Shown one piece after another: positions 14,739 through 21,883 of a stretch of DNA of 23,028 nucleotides. The position numbers and the translations under genes were made by a program. The notes below the pieces were generated by a model that searched no databases, was not told where the DNA came from, and saw only the letters and a program-made list of their open reading frames with translations. Each line of letters opens with the position of its first letter. Position 1 is the first letter of the stretch. Source of the DNA: MWBV01 sp964447315 (GTDB lineage: Archaea > Nanobdellota > Nanobdellia > Pacearchaeales > GW2011-AR1); assembly GCA_964447315.1 (NCBI GenBank), contig CAYURQ010000016.1:1-23028 (forward strand). Direction: 5' to 3'.

Positions 14739-15122
14739 TTAATTCTTAGATTTGCATCCAAGAATTAAATAATTTGTAATTGCAATTAAATGCAGAATAA
14801 CTGAGTTCCAGTTAGTTCCTCCGCCTGTCCATTGAATTGTTACTGTAAGAATGGCAACCAGTAAAATTATTGCAGCAACTTTAGTTGCATAGAATAATTT
14901 CCATTTAGATAGTATAGCGATACCTGCACTTATTTCAAAGATTATTAATACCCAAGCCCAAAACATTGGAGCCCAAGAAAATAAGGAAATTCCAGACATC
15001 ATTCCTGATATAGCATTAGGACCCATTACTAAAAGTTTCATAAGCCCTGCAACTAACATTAATAATCCTAATAAAATAGAATTTGCAATCATAAAATATT
15101 CAACATGCTTTTTTTGTTTCAT
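14739..15122 (-). CDS. DoxX-family four-helix membrane protein
   Basis: The 127-aa protein has four hydrophobic helices (about 10-33, 46-72, 78-98, 105-123). The DoxX pattern is seen in ANSILLGLLMLVAGLMKL and WAWVLIIFEISAGIAILS, with the conserved Gly/Lys of helix 1 and Glu of helix 2. DoxX proteins are integral membrane parts of redox systems (thiosulfate:quinone oxidoreductase, oxidoreductase complexes with SodA/SseA). Here it precedes an NDH-2-like flavoprotein, so the two may form a small membrane electron-transfer module. The promoter carries an operator palindrome. The 70-nt leader contains an oddly distant Shine-Dalgarno and a hairpin. Confidence 0.87.
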   Translation of the reverse strand: MKQKKHVEYFMIANSILLGLLMLVAGLMKLLVMGPNAISGMMSGISLFSWAPMFWAWVLIIFEISAGIAILSKWKLFYATKVAAIILLVAILTVTIQWTGGGTNWNSVILHLIAITNYLILGCKSKN

Positions 15123-15137
15123 TTCAGCTTTTTTTGA

Positions 15138-15157
15138 AAACCTTTTTTTAAAGGTTT
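15138..15157 (-). promoter_or_regulatory. Leader hairpin before the DoxX gene
   Basis: On the minus strand AAACCTTT-AAAA-AAAGGTTT forms an 8-bp stem with a 4-nt loop inside the predicted 5' leader. It sits between a consensus Shine-Dalgarno AAGGAGGTT (15164-15172) and the ATG at 15122. The Shine-Dalgarno has no start codon at normal distance, and the frame upstream is closed by a stop. The hairpin may shorten the gap or control translation; it is AT-rich and only moderately stable. Confidence 0.45.
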
Positions 15158-15191
15158 ATTTTTAACCTCCTTACAATTATGTATTATTTAT

Positions 15192-15211
15192 ATATGAAAT
15201 ATATTTCATAT
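15192..15211. promoter_or_regulatory. Operator palindrome of the DoxX/NDH-2 operon
   Basis: ATATGAAATATATTTCATAT is a perfect 20-bp palindrome directly downstream of the TATA box. It shares the arms ATATGAA/TTCATAT with the palindrome at 13071-13090. Both have the same distance to the TATA element, so they probably bind the same repressor. Confidence 0.8.
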
Positions 15212-15212
15212 G

Positions 15213-15220
15213 TTTATAAA
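15213..15220 (-). promoter_or_regulatory. TATA box of the DoxX/NDH-2 operon
   Basis: TTTATAAA lies immediately before the operator, predicting a transcript start near 15191 and a leader of about 70 nt. This is the only gene here with such a long leader. Confidence 0.6.
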
Positions 15221-15229
15221 TGTTTGCAA

Positions 15230-15928
15230 TTAAGATAATTTTTTTATTTCATGGATTTCATCATTAGAAATAGCGCATCCCTTGTATTTTAAAGCATAAA
15301 GAAGAGCATCAAGTAATTTTCCTTTTTCTTTCATTTTAATTATTCCTTTTTTGTATGCAACATAAATTAATTCTACTGAGCGTATTATTTTGAATCCTTT
15401 GAAGAATTTTGAATTGTCTTTTTTGAAAAGAACTTTTGTATGCATTTTTCTTTCAAGTAGAGCTTTTAGGTTTTGAGGTTTTTCAATTAACATTCTTATT
15501 GTTCTTTCATCAATAGCAATGATATTTTCAATTCCTTTTTCATTAAGAATTTTACTTAGTGCAAGACATGCTGCTTCTCCTTTATGTATTATATTTATTT
15601 CTTTTTTATTTGTTGTGAACATTTCATTTGCCTTTTCTAAAAATTCAAATGTTTTTCTAGAAATGTCTTTTTTATTTATTCCAATAACTTCTGGCATTTC
15701 TATTACTCCTTGTTCAATTAATTGTTTTGCACGTAGTGCTTCTAATTCAAATCTTTTTATTTCAATTGCTTTATCAATAATTTCTATACGTACTTCTTCT
15801 GGAATTATGAATCTTCCTTTGAATAATTCTTTTAGTTTTTTTAATTCAGGTAAAAGTCCATTCATTGATAAACTAATTATTGTGCTTGCATCAAATATTA
15901 TTACTTTTTTTGTTTCTGATTCATTCAT
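15230..15928 (-). CDS. PIN-domain nuclease, 232 aa
   Basis: The N-terminal PIN-like fold starts with VIIFDASTIISLSM (D13). Further acidic residues fit the metal site: E44/E45 in IPEEV, E118 in HKGEAACLAL and D140/E141 in IAIDERT. The protein is longer than a typical VapC toxin (about 130 aa); residues about 155-232 form an additional helical region. It probably cleaves RNA in a Mg-dependent way. It overlaps the upstream 186-aa HTH gene by 4 nt (ATGA), the usual antitoxin-then-toxin order. No strong ribosome-binding site is seen, so coupled translation is likely. A housekeeping RNA-processing role is equally possible. Confidence 0.78.
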   Translation of the reverse strand: MNESETKKVIIFDASTIISLSMNGLLPELKKLKELFKGRFIIPEEVRIEIIDKAIEIKRFELEALRAKQLIEQGVIEMPEVIGINKKDISRKTFEFLEKANEMFTTNKKEINIIHKGEAACLALSKILNEKGIENIIAIDERTIRMLIEKPQNLKALLERKMHTKVLFKKDNSKFFKGFKIIRSVELIYVAYKKGIIKMKEKGKLLDALLYALKYKGCAISNDEIHEIKKLS

Positions 15929-16485
15929 ATAAAAAATTCCTCTGCTAATTTAATTCTTTGCTTTACATTCATTGTTTGGCTTTCAGGAACATCTGCTATT
16001 CCTGTTTTTCCAACATAATCTGCTAATTCATACATTGAAATTCCTAGAAGTTCTGCTGTTTGTTCCATTGACAAACCATGTTCATGTAATCTAGAAGCTT
16101 TGTTAATTTCTGCATATCTGAAAAGCTCTTTTATGTATTTTTTTAATTTCCCTGAAAGATTTTCTATTGTTGCACGGATTTTTTTAAAGTCTTTTTTAAA
16201 GGAGTCATAATCTTTTTTTTCTACATCTGAAATTGATTTTTCTAAAAAAATATTTATTTTACTTCTGAAATTTTTCCAACCTGGAAGTTGTTTGTAGTTT
16301 TCACGTTCAGCTATTTTACTAAGCGAGTAAACAATAACAGCTAAGGCAATATTATCTAAGTCTTGTGTTAGGGAAGCAGTATTTGTTGTTTGATTGCTCA
16401 ATTGTTTTAATTTATATGAATCATTATTTTGAAAAGCTTGTTTTGTTTCTTTTAATATTCTTAGAACGTTATCAACCTCTTTCAT
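15925..16485 (-). CDS. Helical protein with C-terminal HTH, partner of the PIN gene
   Basis: This 186-aa, mostly helical protein does not match a family I know. Residues 1-125 are a charged helical bundle. Residues about 131-163 (RLHEHGLSMEQTAELLGISM then YELADYVGKTGI) look like a helix-turn-helix. A tail rich in polar residues ends LAEEFFI. It is followed with a 4-nt overlap by the PIN-domain gene, suggesting an antitoxin or regulator that binds the PIN protein and possibly the operon's own promoter. AAAGAGGA precedes the ATG at 16485. A TATA-like TTTTATAG lies upstream near 16525, within or beside a hairpin. Confidence 0.65.
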   Translation of the reverse strand: MKEVDNVLRILKETKQAFQNNDSYKLKQLSNQTTNTASLTQDLDNIALAVIVYSLSKIAERENYKQLPGWKNFRSKINIFLEKSISDVEKKDYDSFKKDFKKIRATIENLSGKLKKYIKELFRYAEINKASRLHEHGLSMEQTAELLGISMYELADYVGKTGIADVPESQTMNVKQRIKLAEEFFI

Positions 16486-16529
16486 TTGTTTTTCCTCTTT
16501 AATACTTGAAAAAGTTATCTAGACTATAA

Positions 16530-16550
16530 AAGGTTTTTCTTCAAAACCTT
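16530..16550. repeat. Inverted repeat in the HTH/PIN promoter region
   Basis: AAGGTTTT-TCTTC-AAAACCTT is a perfect 8-bp inverted repeat with a 5-nt spacer. It lies about 45-65 nt before the HTH gene start, beside its TATA-like element. It could be an operator for that operon. The arms resemble those of the leader hairpin at 15138-15157. Confidence 0.5.
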
Positions 16551-16628
16551 CTGGTGGAGGGTTAATTAAATAATTTATACGGGATTTAAATAGCATATAT
16601 TTTTATATTAAAATTACTTGATTTTTCC

Positions 16629-17009
16629 ATGAAAAAAGTAATTTTAGATACAAATTTTATTTTAAGTTGTGTAAAGAATAAATTGGATTTTTTTCAAGAA
16701 CTTAGTTTAATGGGAATTAAACCAATAATTCCGCAAGAGATTCTTTCAGAGATAGTTAGGTTAAAAAACAAAAAGCAAGAAGCACAAGTTGCTTTTGCTT
16801 TGATTGATAAAAATCCAAGTAATTTTGAAAGATTAACCTTGAGTTTGGGGAAAGGTCATGTTGATAAGTTAATAATTGATTATGTAAATAAAGATGAAAA
16901 TCAAGATGTTCTTGTTGCAACCCTTGATAAGGAAATGAAAGAAAACCTTAGTAAAGGAAATAAAAAGATTATTGTTATTCGAGGAAAAAAGAAACTTGAA
17001 GTTATTTAA
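16629..17009 (+). CDS. Fcf1/VapC9-like PIN-domain protein, 126 aa
   Basis: This is a compact PIN domain: KKVILDTNFIL (D7), IIPQEILSEI (E37/E41), GHVDKLIIDY (D79 with D84) and VATLDKEMK (D100). The four-acid pattern and the LDTNF start match the archaeal Fcf1/Utp24-like and VapC9-like PIN group, so endoribonuclease activity is likely. In this group some members are stand-alone rRNA-processing or surveillance nucleases and others are toxins. No antitoxin gene is adjacent on this strand, which favours a cellular processing role. It diverges from the HTH/PIN operon; an AT-rich TATA-like stretch near 16597-16610 precedes the ATG. Confidence 0.85.
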   Translation: MKKVILDTNFILSCVKNKLDFFQELSLMGIKPIIPQEILSEIVRLKNKKQEAQVAFALIDKNPSNFERLTLSLGKGHVDKLIIDYVNKDENQDVLVATLDKEMKENLSKGNKKIIVIRGKKKLEVI

Positions 17010-17049
17010 TATAACAAACTTTAAATTAATGATTTTCTAATATATTATT

Positions 17050-17793
17050 ATGTTTAGGGGTAATAAAAGAGGGCAGTTAACTATATTTATTATAGCTGCA
17101 ATTTTAATTGTTGCAGGTGTTGTAATGTTTTTTGTTTTTAGGGGGGATGTTGATAAACTAGAAAATATTCCAGAGGAGGTTAATCCAATTTATATTTATA
17201 TTGTTTCTTGTTTAGAGGAAACCTCGGATTTTGCTTTCAAGGAAATATATCAACAAGGAGGATATTATGAGGTTCCTAGTGAAATTTTATTTGAGTATTT
17301 TACAAAGGATTATCCTTATTATTATATTAATTCAGAAAATCATATCCCAAAAATTGAAGATGTTGAACGTGAATTTGGAAATTATATTTCTGATAGAATA
17401 GAAAATTGCTTGGATTTTGAGACTTTTGAGAATCAGGGCTATGATATTCAGACTGATGAAATTTCTGCTTCATTTAATATAAAAGAGGGTTATGTTGATG
17501 TTGAATTAGATTTTCCTTTAATTATATCTAAGGGGGATTTTTCAACTGAGATAAGTGAGTTTAAGGTGAGAGTTGATTCAAATCTTAAAGGAATTTTGGA
17601 TTTGTCTGGGATAATTCTTGAGGATTATTCTATTAATCCAGGATTTATTTGTTTGACTTGTTTAGAAGAATATAACACTGATACAGAATTTAGTGTTTCT
17701 TCTCAAGCAATTAATTATGGGGACGAGGTATTTTTATTTTCTATTTATGATTCACAAACAGAATTTAATTGGAGGTTTGTAGTTGAAAAATGA
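17050..17793 (+). CDS. Class III signal-peptide (KRGQ) pilin-like membrane protein
   Basis: The 247-aa protein opens with a short basic leader ending KRGQ (6-9) followed at once by a hydrophobic helix (LTIFIIAAILIVAGVVMFFV, 10-29). This is the archaeal class III/type IV-pilin-like signal processed by a prepilin peptidase. The rest is a predicted exported domain with several acidic stretches and Cys at about 54, 119 and a C-x2-C near the end (FICLTCLE). I do not recognise the exported domain; similar KRGQ-leader proteins are common in DPANN genomes. TATA-like CTTTAAATTA at 17018-17027 gives a leaderless start. The next gene overlaps by 4 nt (ATGA), so the two are co-translated and probably work together at the cell surface. 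Confidence 0.75.
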   Translation: MFRGNKRGQLTIFIIAAILIVAGVVMFFVFRGDVDKLENIPEEVNPIYIYIVSCLEETSDFAFKEIYQQGGYYEVPSEILFEYFTKDYPYYYINSENHIPKIEDVEREFGNYISDRIENCLDFETFENQGYDIQTDEISASFNIKEGYVDVELDFPLIISKGDFSTEISEFKVRVDSNLKGILDLSGIILEDYSINPGFICLTCLEEYNTDTEFSVSSQAINYGDEVFLFSIYDSQTEFNWRFVVEK

Positions 17794-19853
17794 AACTTTT
17801 AAGATTGTTTTTATTTTTTATATTGATTATCTTTATTATTAGTTTTGTTTCTACTGATGAAAGTGTTTCATTTGATTATAATTTAGAAGAATCAGGTACA
17901 TTTAGTTTTTTGGAAAGTATTTTTACAACATTTGGAAGTGTTTTTGGAGAAGATGAATCAGAATATGGAGCACAAGGTGCTAATTTATTTTTAGATAAAG
18001 AATCTGGTGAAAATTTTCTCAATGTTTTTGGAGAAGATTCTGTTGTCAAGATAGGTGATAATACTTATGAAAATATGGGTAGTGATTCTTTCTTTGAATT
18101 TGATAATGAAGGTGGATTAAAATCATTTAAATTATTTGCTAGTGAAGATGATACTTCTTGGAATTTTCAAGAATTTGGTTTATTTGAGGGTCTTTCTAAA
18201 GGTGATGGTCTTGAATTAGTAGATGGAGAAATTATATTTACTAAATCAGAAAATAGTGATGGTTTATTTAATTGGAATGGGGATTCATTTGAATTACTTG
18301 GAGATTCATTTAATATGAATTTAATGGATGATGGAAATTATCTTTTTAATGGAAATTTAAAAACAGATCTTTATGATTTGTCTGGTTTAGGTGAAAATGG
18401 AGTGGCTGAATTTTTAATTGATAAAGATAATAAATTAATTGAAGTCTGGGGTGGAACAAAAGCAAAACTTTATGGTGTTGATTTAGATGTTTATAGTGAT
18501 GTTAAAATTTACTATAAAGATGATTTTAATGCAGAAGATTACAAAGGAAATAATTATTTTAATTTTGGAGACAATAAAATAAATGCAGGTGGAAGTGGAT
18601 GGAGTTTTAGACTTGATGAAGATAATAAAATTTATGGGGATATGATAACTGAAAAGGAATTTCATGGTCAAAATCCTAAAAAAAGATTTTTAGACGTATC
18701 TCTTTATGGTGGAGATGTAGAGATTGAGAAAACTTTTACAGATAAAAAATATCATAAACTTGTTTTAGATAAATATGGTGAAAAATATATAAATGTTATT
18801 AAAGAAGAGCCAGATGTTTCTTTTAATTTTAAAGGAGAGGGTATTTTTAAAGTAGATAATGGGAGGGTTAGTTTTGGTTCTGAGATTAGAGATAATAAGC
18901 TTTATGACAAAGATTCTATGGAAAGTTCATTAACAGGTAATTTGTTTGTTAATTCACATTTATCTGAAGATAGTTTTTCTTATGACATGAAAATTGATTA
19001 TGATGGTAAAGAATATTATTTACAAGATAATATTTTTATGGATTTAAATGGAAATGAATTAATTGATGCTAATTATAAATGGGAAAGAATAAGATTAAAT
19101 GCAATGGAAATTTTAGATAGTCCTCTTAAAAATCAAATTATTGATGAAATAAAAGACGAAAGAGGATATAAGCCAAGTGATTATGTTTCTTATGCTGCTA
19201 ATGTAAATTATGAACCTTTGCTTAAGTGGTCTTGTGAAGCAGCTGATTATGTAAATAAAAATAATCAAGACGGATTTGAAATTTCTTGCGAGGAAGTTTG
19301 GATGGTTTTATTTCAAGAAGGAATGGCATATAATTTAATTTTAGATGAATATGAAAAAGATCCTTATTTTACTATTTACAATACTCAAATTGGAATGGAT
19401 ACCACTACTATTCCTAATGTTTGGAAACAAAGGGTTGAGTCTGGATATATTCCTGATGATTTACAACTTTATAATGTCCAGGGAGGTTATGGTAATGAGG
19501 ACATTGCAAATACGGGAAAATTATATTATGCTGAGTTTAAAGAACCAAGAGATGCGATAATTACTTTAGCAGGTGATTTTTCTTATAGAATGAATAAAGC
19601 ACAACTTGAATTTATTGAGTATCATGGGCAAGATGCTTATAATCAATTGAATGAATTAGAAAAATTTCAAATGGGATATGCTTATTTTAATGGGGGGTCA
19701 GGTAATTATCAAAAAAGATTACCAAATTATGAAAATTCTTTGCTTGGAAAATCTTCTGTAGAAGGAGGGATTCATAGTGTTTTAGGGAATGCTAATCGAG
19801 TTGCTGGAACATTTGAATTATTGGAGAAATTAGGAATTTTTAATGTCTTTTAG
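17790..19853 (+). CDS. Secreted protein with lytic-transglycosylase-like C-terminal domain
   Basis: The N-terminal hydrophobic segment (KLLRLFLFFILIIFIISFVS, 2-21) is a signal peptide or anchor. Residues about 60-430 are rich in short Gly/Asn/Asp beta units (NGDSFELLGDSFNMNL, NYLFNGNLKTDLYDLSG, FNFKGEGIFKVDNGRVSFG), suggesting a beta-solenoid or stacked-sheet stalk. Residues about 440-680 look like a lysozyme/SLT fold: VLFQEGMAYNL gives a candidate catalytic Glu (E510), and MGYAYFNGGSGNYQKRL (629-644) resembles the ALAYYNAGPGN signature of transglycosylases. C482 and C500 could form a disulfide. Archaea lack murein, so the target may be a bacterial wall, a pseudomurein-like or other glycan, or the protein may only bind. 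The enzymatic call is moderately supported. Confidence 0.6.
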   Translation: MKLLRLFLFFILIIFIISFVSTDESVSFDYNLEESGTFSFLESIFTTFGSVFGEDESEYGAQGANLFLDKESGENFLNVFGEDSVVKIGDNTYENMGSDSFFEFDNEGGLKSFKLFASEDDTSWNFQEFGLFEGLSKGDGLELVDGEIIFTKSENSDGLFNWNGDSFELLGDSFNMNLMDDGNYLFNGNLKTDLYDLSGLGENGVAEFLIDKDNKLIEVWGGTKAKLYGVDLDVYSDVKIYYKDDFNAEDYKGNNYFNFGDNKINAGGSGWSFRLDEDNKIYGDMITEKEFHGQNPKKRFLDVSLYGGDVEIEKTFTDKKYHKLVLDKYGEKYINVIKEEPDVSFNFKGEGIFKVDNGRVSFGSEIRDNKLYDKDSMESSLTGNLFVNSHLSEDSFSYDMKIDYDGKEYYLQDNIFMDLNGNELIDANYKWERIRLNAMEILDSPLKNQIIDEIKDERGYKPSDYVSYAANVNYEPLLKWSCEAADYVNKNNQDGFEISCEEVWMVLFQEGMAYNLILDEYEKDPYFTIYNTQIGMDTTTIPNVWKQRVESGYIPDDLQLYNVQGGYGNEDIANTGKLYYAEFKEPRDAIITLAGDFSYRMNKAQLEFIEYHGQDAYNQLNELEKFQMGYAYFNGGSGNYQKRLPNYENSLLGKSSVEGGIHSVLGNANRVAGTFELLEKLGIFNVF

Positions 19854-20823
19854 AAACTCCAATTACTGTTGGAAGAACTGATTTTGCACCAAAAACTGTA
19901 AAGTCTTTTCCTGGTCCTTGTGTTTCAAATTCCCCAAAAGTAATATAGTGAAGCTTAGGTGTTTTAACTGCCATGCAAGCTTCATACCCTCCATCTAAAT
20001 TCATTGCAGTATGAATATTAAATCCTTTATCATTTCTTTTATTGCTGTCTCTTAAAAATTGTCCTAAATTATAGAGGGTAAAATATCCTCCTTCTGTTGT
20101 TAGGAACATTATTTCATCTTGGTTTGTTTTTGCTATTGCTGTTCTATTTGCTTGCCATAAACTTGGTTTAACTTTTACTTTTCCTTGCCTATCTAATAAG
20201 ATTGGCCAGTGTTGAACTCCTTCAGTATATTGTGTTTTTTCACGATTAAATTTATCATATTCAAAATCCAGTAAATCTGCTTTTTTTAATTTATTTTTTA
20301 TTTCTAAATTTTGTTTTGGTTCTGCTAAAAACATTCCTTTAGAATGCTTATTGTATTTTGGGCCCATTTGTTTTCCATTTGAAATTGCTAATGCACATGG
20401 TTTAGCCCAATTTGGCATTCCTAAGTATTGCCCACTATTAATTATGGCTAATGAGTTTGTATTTTCTTGCCAATCTTTTATTGTGTATAAAAAATCATTA
20501 TCTTTGTTGTAATTTGTATGAACATTTAGTTTGTTTATTTCAGGATTTATTTTTACTCCTGCAATTATATCTACTAGTTTTTTATTTTTGTAAACAGGGG
20601 TTCTTGAAAACTTTAAACCTTGTGAAATGTTTTCCCATTGAATTTCATCATGAGAAATGTTTGTGTATTCTGGAGAAGGTAATTCTGTAAATTCTCTTTC
20701 TTTTACAATTCTTGGAATTTCTTTGTTTATTCCTCTTTCAGTTATTTTTTGAGGTATACTTAGTCCTGCTAAAAGGCCTGCTGTTCCTCTTCCTGCTTTT
20801 CTTAAAAATTCTCGTCTTTCCAT
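19840..20823 (-). CDS. Tat-exported phosphodiester glycosidase (NAGPA/DUF2233)
   Basis: The N-terminus ERREFLRKAGRGTAGLLAGL is a twin-arginine (RRxFLRK) signal. The mature region (about 65-325) is a phosphodiester glycosidase domain: GVQHWPILLD, ANRTAIAKT with R227, TTEGGYFTLYNLGQFL and the signature AMNLDGGY (273-280). The relative NAGPA removes GlcNAc from phosphodiester-linked mannose; bacterial members act on exopolysaccharides or teichoic-like phosphodiesters. Export in a folded state via Tat suggests activity outside the cell. The 3' end overlaps the convergent transglycosylase-like gene by 14 nt. A TATA (ATTTATAAAA, minus strand, 20844-20853) lies 25 nt before the ATG, giving a leaderless start. 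Confidence 0.85.
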   Translation of the reverse strand: MERREFLRKAGRGTAGLLAGLSIPQKITERGINKEIPRIVKEREFTELPSPEYTNISHDEIQWENISQGLKFSRTPVYKNKKLVDIIAGVKINPEINKLNVHTNYNKDNDFLYTIKDWQENTNSLAIINSGQYLGMPNWAKPCALAISNGKQMGPKYNKHSKGMFLAEPKQNLEIKNKLKKADLLDFEYDKFNREKTQYTEGVQHWPILLDRQGKVKVKPSLWQANRTAIAKTNQDEIMFLTTEGGYFTLYNLGQFLRDSNKRNDKGFNIHTAMNLDGGYEACMAVKTPKLHYITFGEFETQGPGKDFTVFGAKSVLPTVIGVSKRH

Positions 20824-21034
20824 ATTATTTAATTTATTTTTGTTTTTATAAATCTTTTTAATTGTTACCTTTTTTAGATAACAACATTTTTATATATTTT
20901 TTGAGTTTTATCTATAAAATTTCTAAGAGCAAGCTTTTTAGGCTACATATTTTTATAATTACTCAACCTAAAATCTCTTGAAATATTGAAACCGAAGAGC
21001 TTTTAAACCAACTTTTACTTTATTTTTTGTTACG
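20824..21034. promoter_or_regulatory. Divergent promoter region, glycosidase / rpo7 operon
   Basis: The 211-bp gap contains the TATA of the glycosidase gene (20844-20853, minus) and a TATA-like CTTTTAAA at 21000-21007 about 30 nt before rpo7. The middle part (about 20870-20990) is AT-rich and shows no ORF, tRNA or convincing inverted repeat. Confidence 0.5.
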
Positions 21035-21649
21035 ATGTTTTATATTACTGAAGTTGAAGATTATATAAGGGTAGAACCAAAATTATTCGGTTTAGCAACG
21101 CGATTAGCAGTTGAACAACAGCTTCATGAAACTTATAGTGATTACTATGATAAAGAATTAGGAAGTGTTGTTGCGGTTATTGAGGTTTTGGATGTTGGAG
21201 AAGGAGTTATTATTCCTGGAGATGGGGCTGCTTATTATAATTCTGCTTTTAAATTATTGACTTGGAAACCTGAATTGCAAGAATTAGTTAATGGTGAAAT
21301 ATCAGAGATAACTAATTTTGGAGCTTTTATTGATATGGGTAGTATGAGAGGGATGATTCATATAAGCCAAACAATGGATGATTTTGTTTCATTTAGTAAA
21401 ACTGGATCTTTACTTGGTAAGGTTTCAAAAAGAAATTTGAAAGAAGGAGATTTATGCATTGCAAGAGTTGTTGCAATTTCTCATAAAGGAGATGAGCCTA
21501 AAATTGGATTAACAATGAGACAACCGGGTTTAGGAAAAGTTGAATGGATTAAAGAGGATATGATAAAAAAAGAAAAAGAAGCTGAGAAAGCATTAAAAGT
21601 TGCTGAAAAAACAGCAAAAGGAGAAAAATCTAAAGGAGGAAAGAAGTAA
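21035..21649 (+). CDS. rpo7: DNA-directed RNA polymerase subunit Rpo7 (RpoE')
   Basis: The 204-aa subunit has the N-terminal tip domain (1-80: EDYIRVEPKLFG, VIEVLDVGEGVIIPGDGAAY) and an S1 domain (about 84-165: LVNGEISEITNFGAFIDMGS, GMIHISQ, PKIGLTMRQP). With Rpo4 it forms the stalk that binds nascent RNA and helps open-complex formation. The C-terminus is extended by about 35 Lys/Glu/Ala-rich residues beyond the S1 domain (KEKEAEKALKVAEKT), longer than in most archaea. It is first in the operon with the 75-aa gene, spt4, eS24 and eS31. An AAAGGAGGA near its 3' end serves the next gene. Confidence 0.96.
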   Translation: MFYITEVEDYIRVEPKLFGLATRLAVEQQLHETYSDYYDKELGSVVAVIEVLDVGEGVIIPGDGAAYYNSAFKLLTWKPELQELVNGEISEITNFGAFIDMGSMRGMIHISQTMDDFVSFSKTGSLLGKVSKRNLKEGDLCIARVVAISHKGDEPKIGLTMRQPGLGKVEWIKEDMIKKEKEAEKALKVAEKTAKGEKSKGGKK

Positions 21650-21650
21650 G

Positions 21651-21878
21651 ATGGCTGAAAAAAAAGTTAGACTTATTAGTAAATTGGATGTTGATATTAG
21701 TTTTGAAAAATTGAGTTTTGAAGAATTATCAACTAATTTATGTGAGCATTATAAAAGTGTTAGAGGAAATACTGGAGAATGCAATTTAACTGGTGAAAAT
21801 GTAAATGTAATGGAAAATGGATGTATAAATAAATATAATTGTTTGAATTATAATAATGTTAATGGAGGGATGAGATAA
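21651..21878 (+). CDS. 75-aa Cys-containing hypothetical protein in the rpo7-spt4 operon
   Basis: The ATG at 21651, 1 nt after the rpo7 stop, is chosen over an upstream in-frame start because AAAGGAGGA at 21632-21640 lies 10 nt before it. The protein begins MAEKKVRLISKLDVDISFEK. It has four Cys and a His that could bind zinc: C31/H33 (NLCEHY), C44 (GECNLTGEN), C58 (NGCINKY) and C64 (YNCLNY). I recognise no family. The spacing is wider than in zinc ribbons; a small metal- or nucleic-acid-binding fold is possible. Its place between two transcription genes suggests a role linked to RNA polymerase or ribosome, an inference from context only. Confidence 0.75.
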   Translation: MAEKKVRLISKLDVDISFEKLSFEELSTNLCEHYKSVRGNTGECNLTGENVNVMENGCINKYNCLNYNNVNGGMR

Positions 21879-21883
21879 TTAAA

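Noticed and set aside
15519..15932. 137-aa open frame on the plus strand opposite the PIN gene
   Set aside because: It is hydrophobic low-complexity sequence typical of antisense reading of AT-rich genes; the PIN frame has the conserved catalytic motifs.
16503..16578. Short peptide-like frame reading KGFSSKPSGGGLIK before the PIN gene at 16629
   Set aside because: It has no start codon and an in-frame stop just upstream. The bases are better explained as an inverted repeat and promoter.
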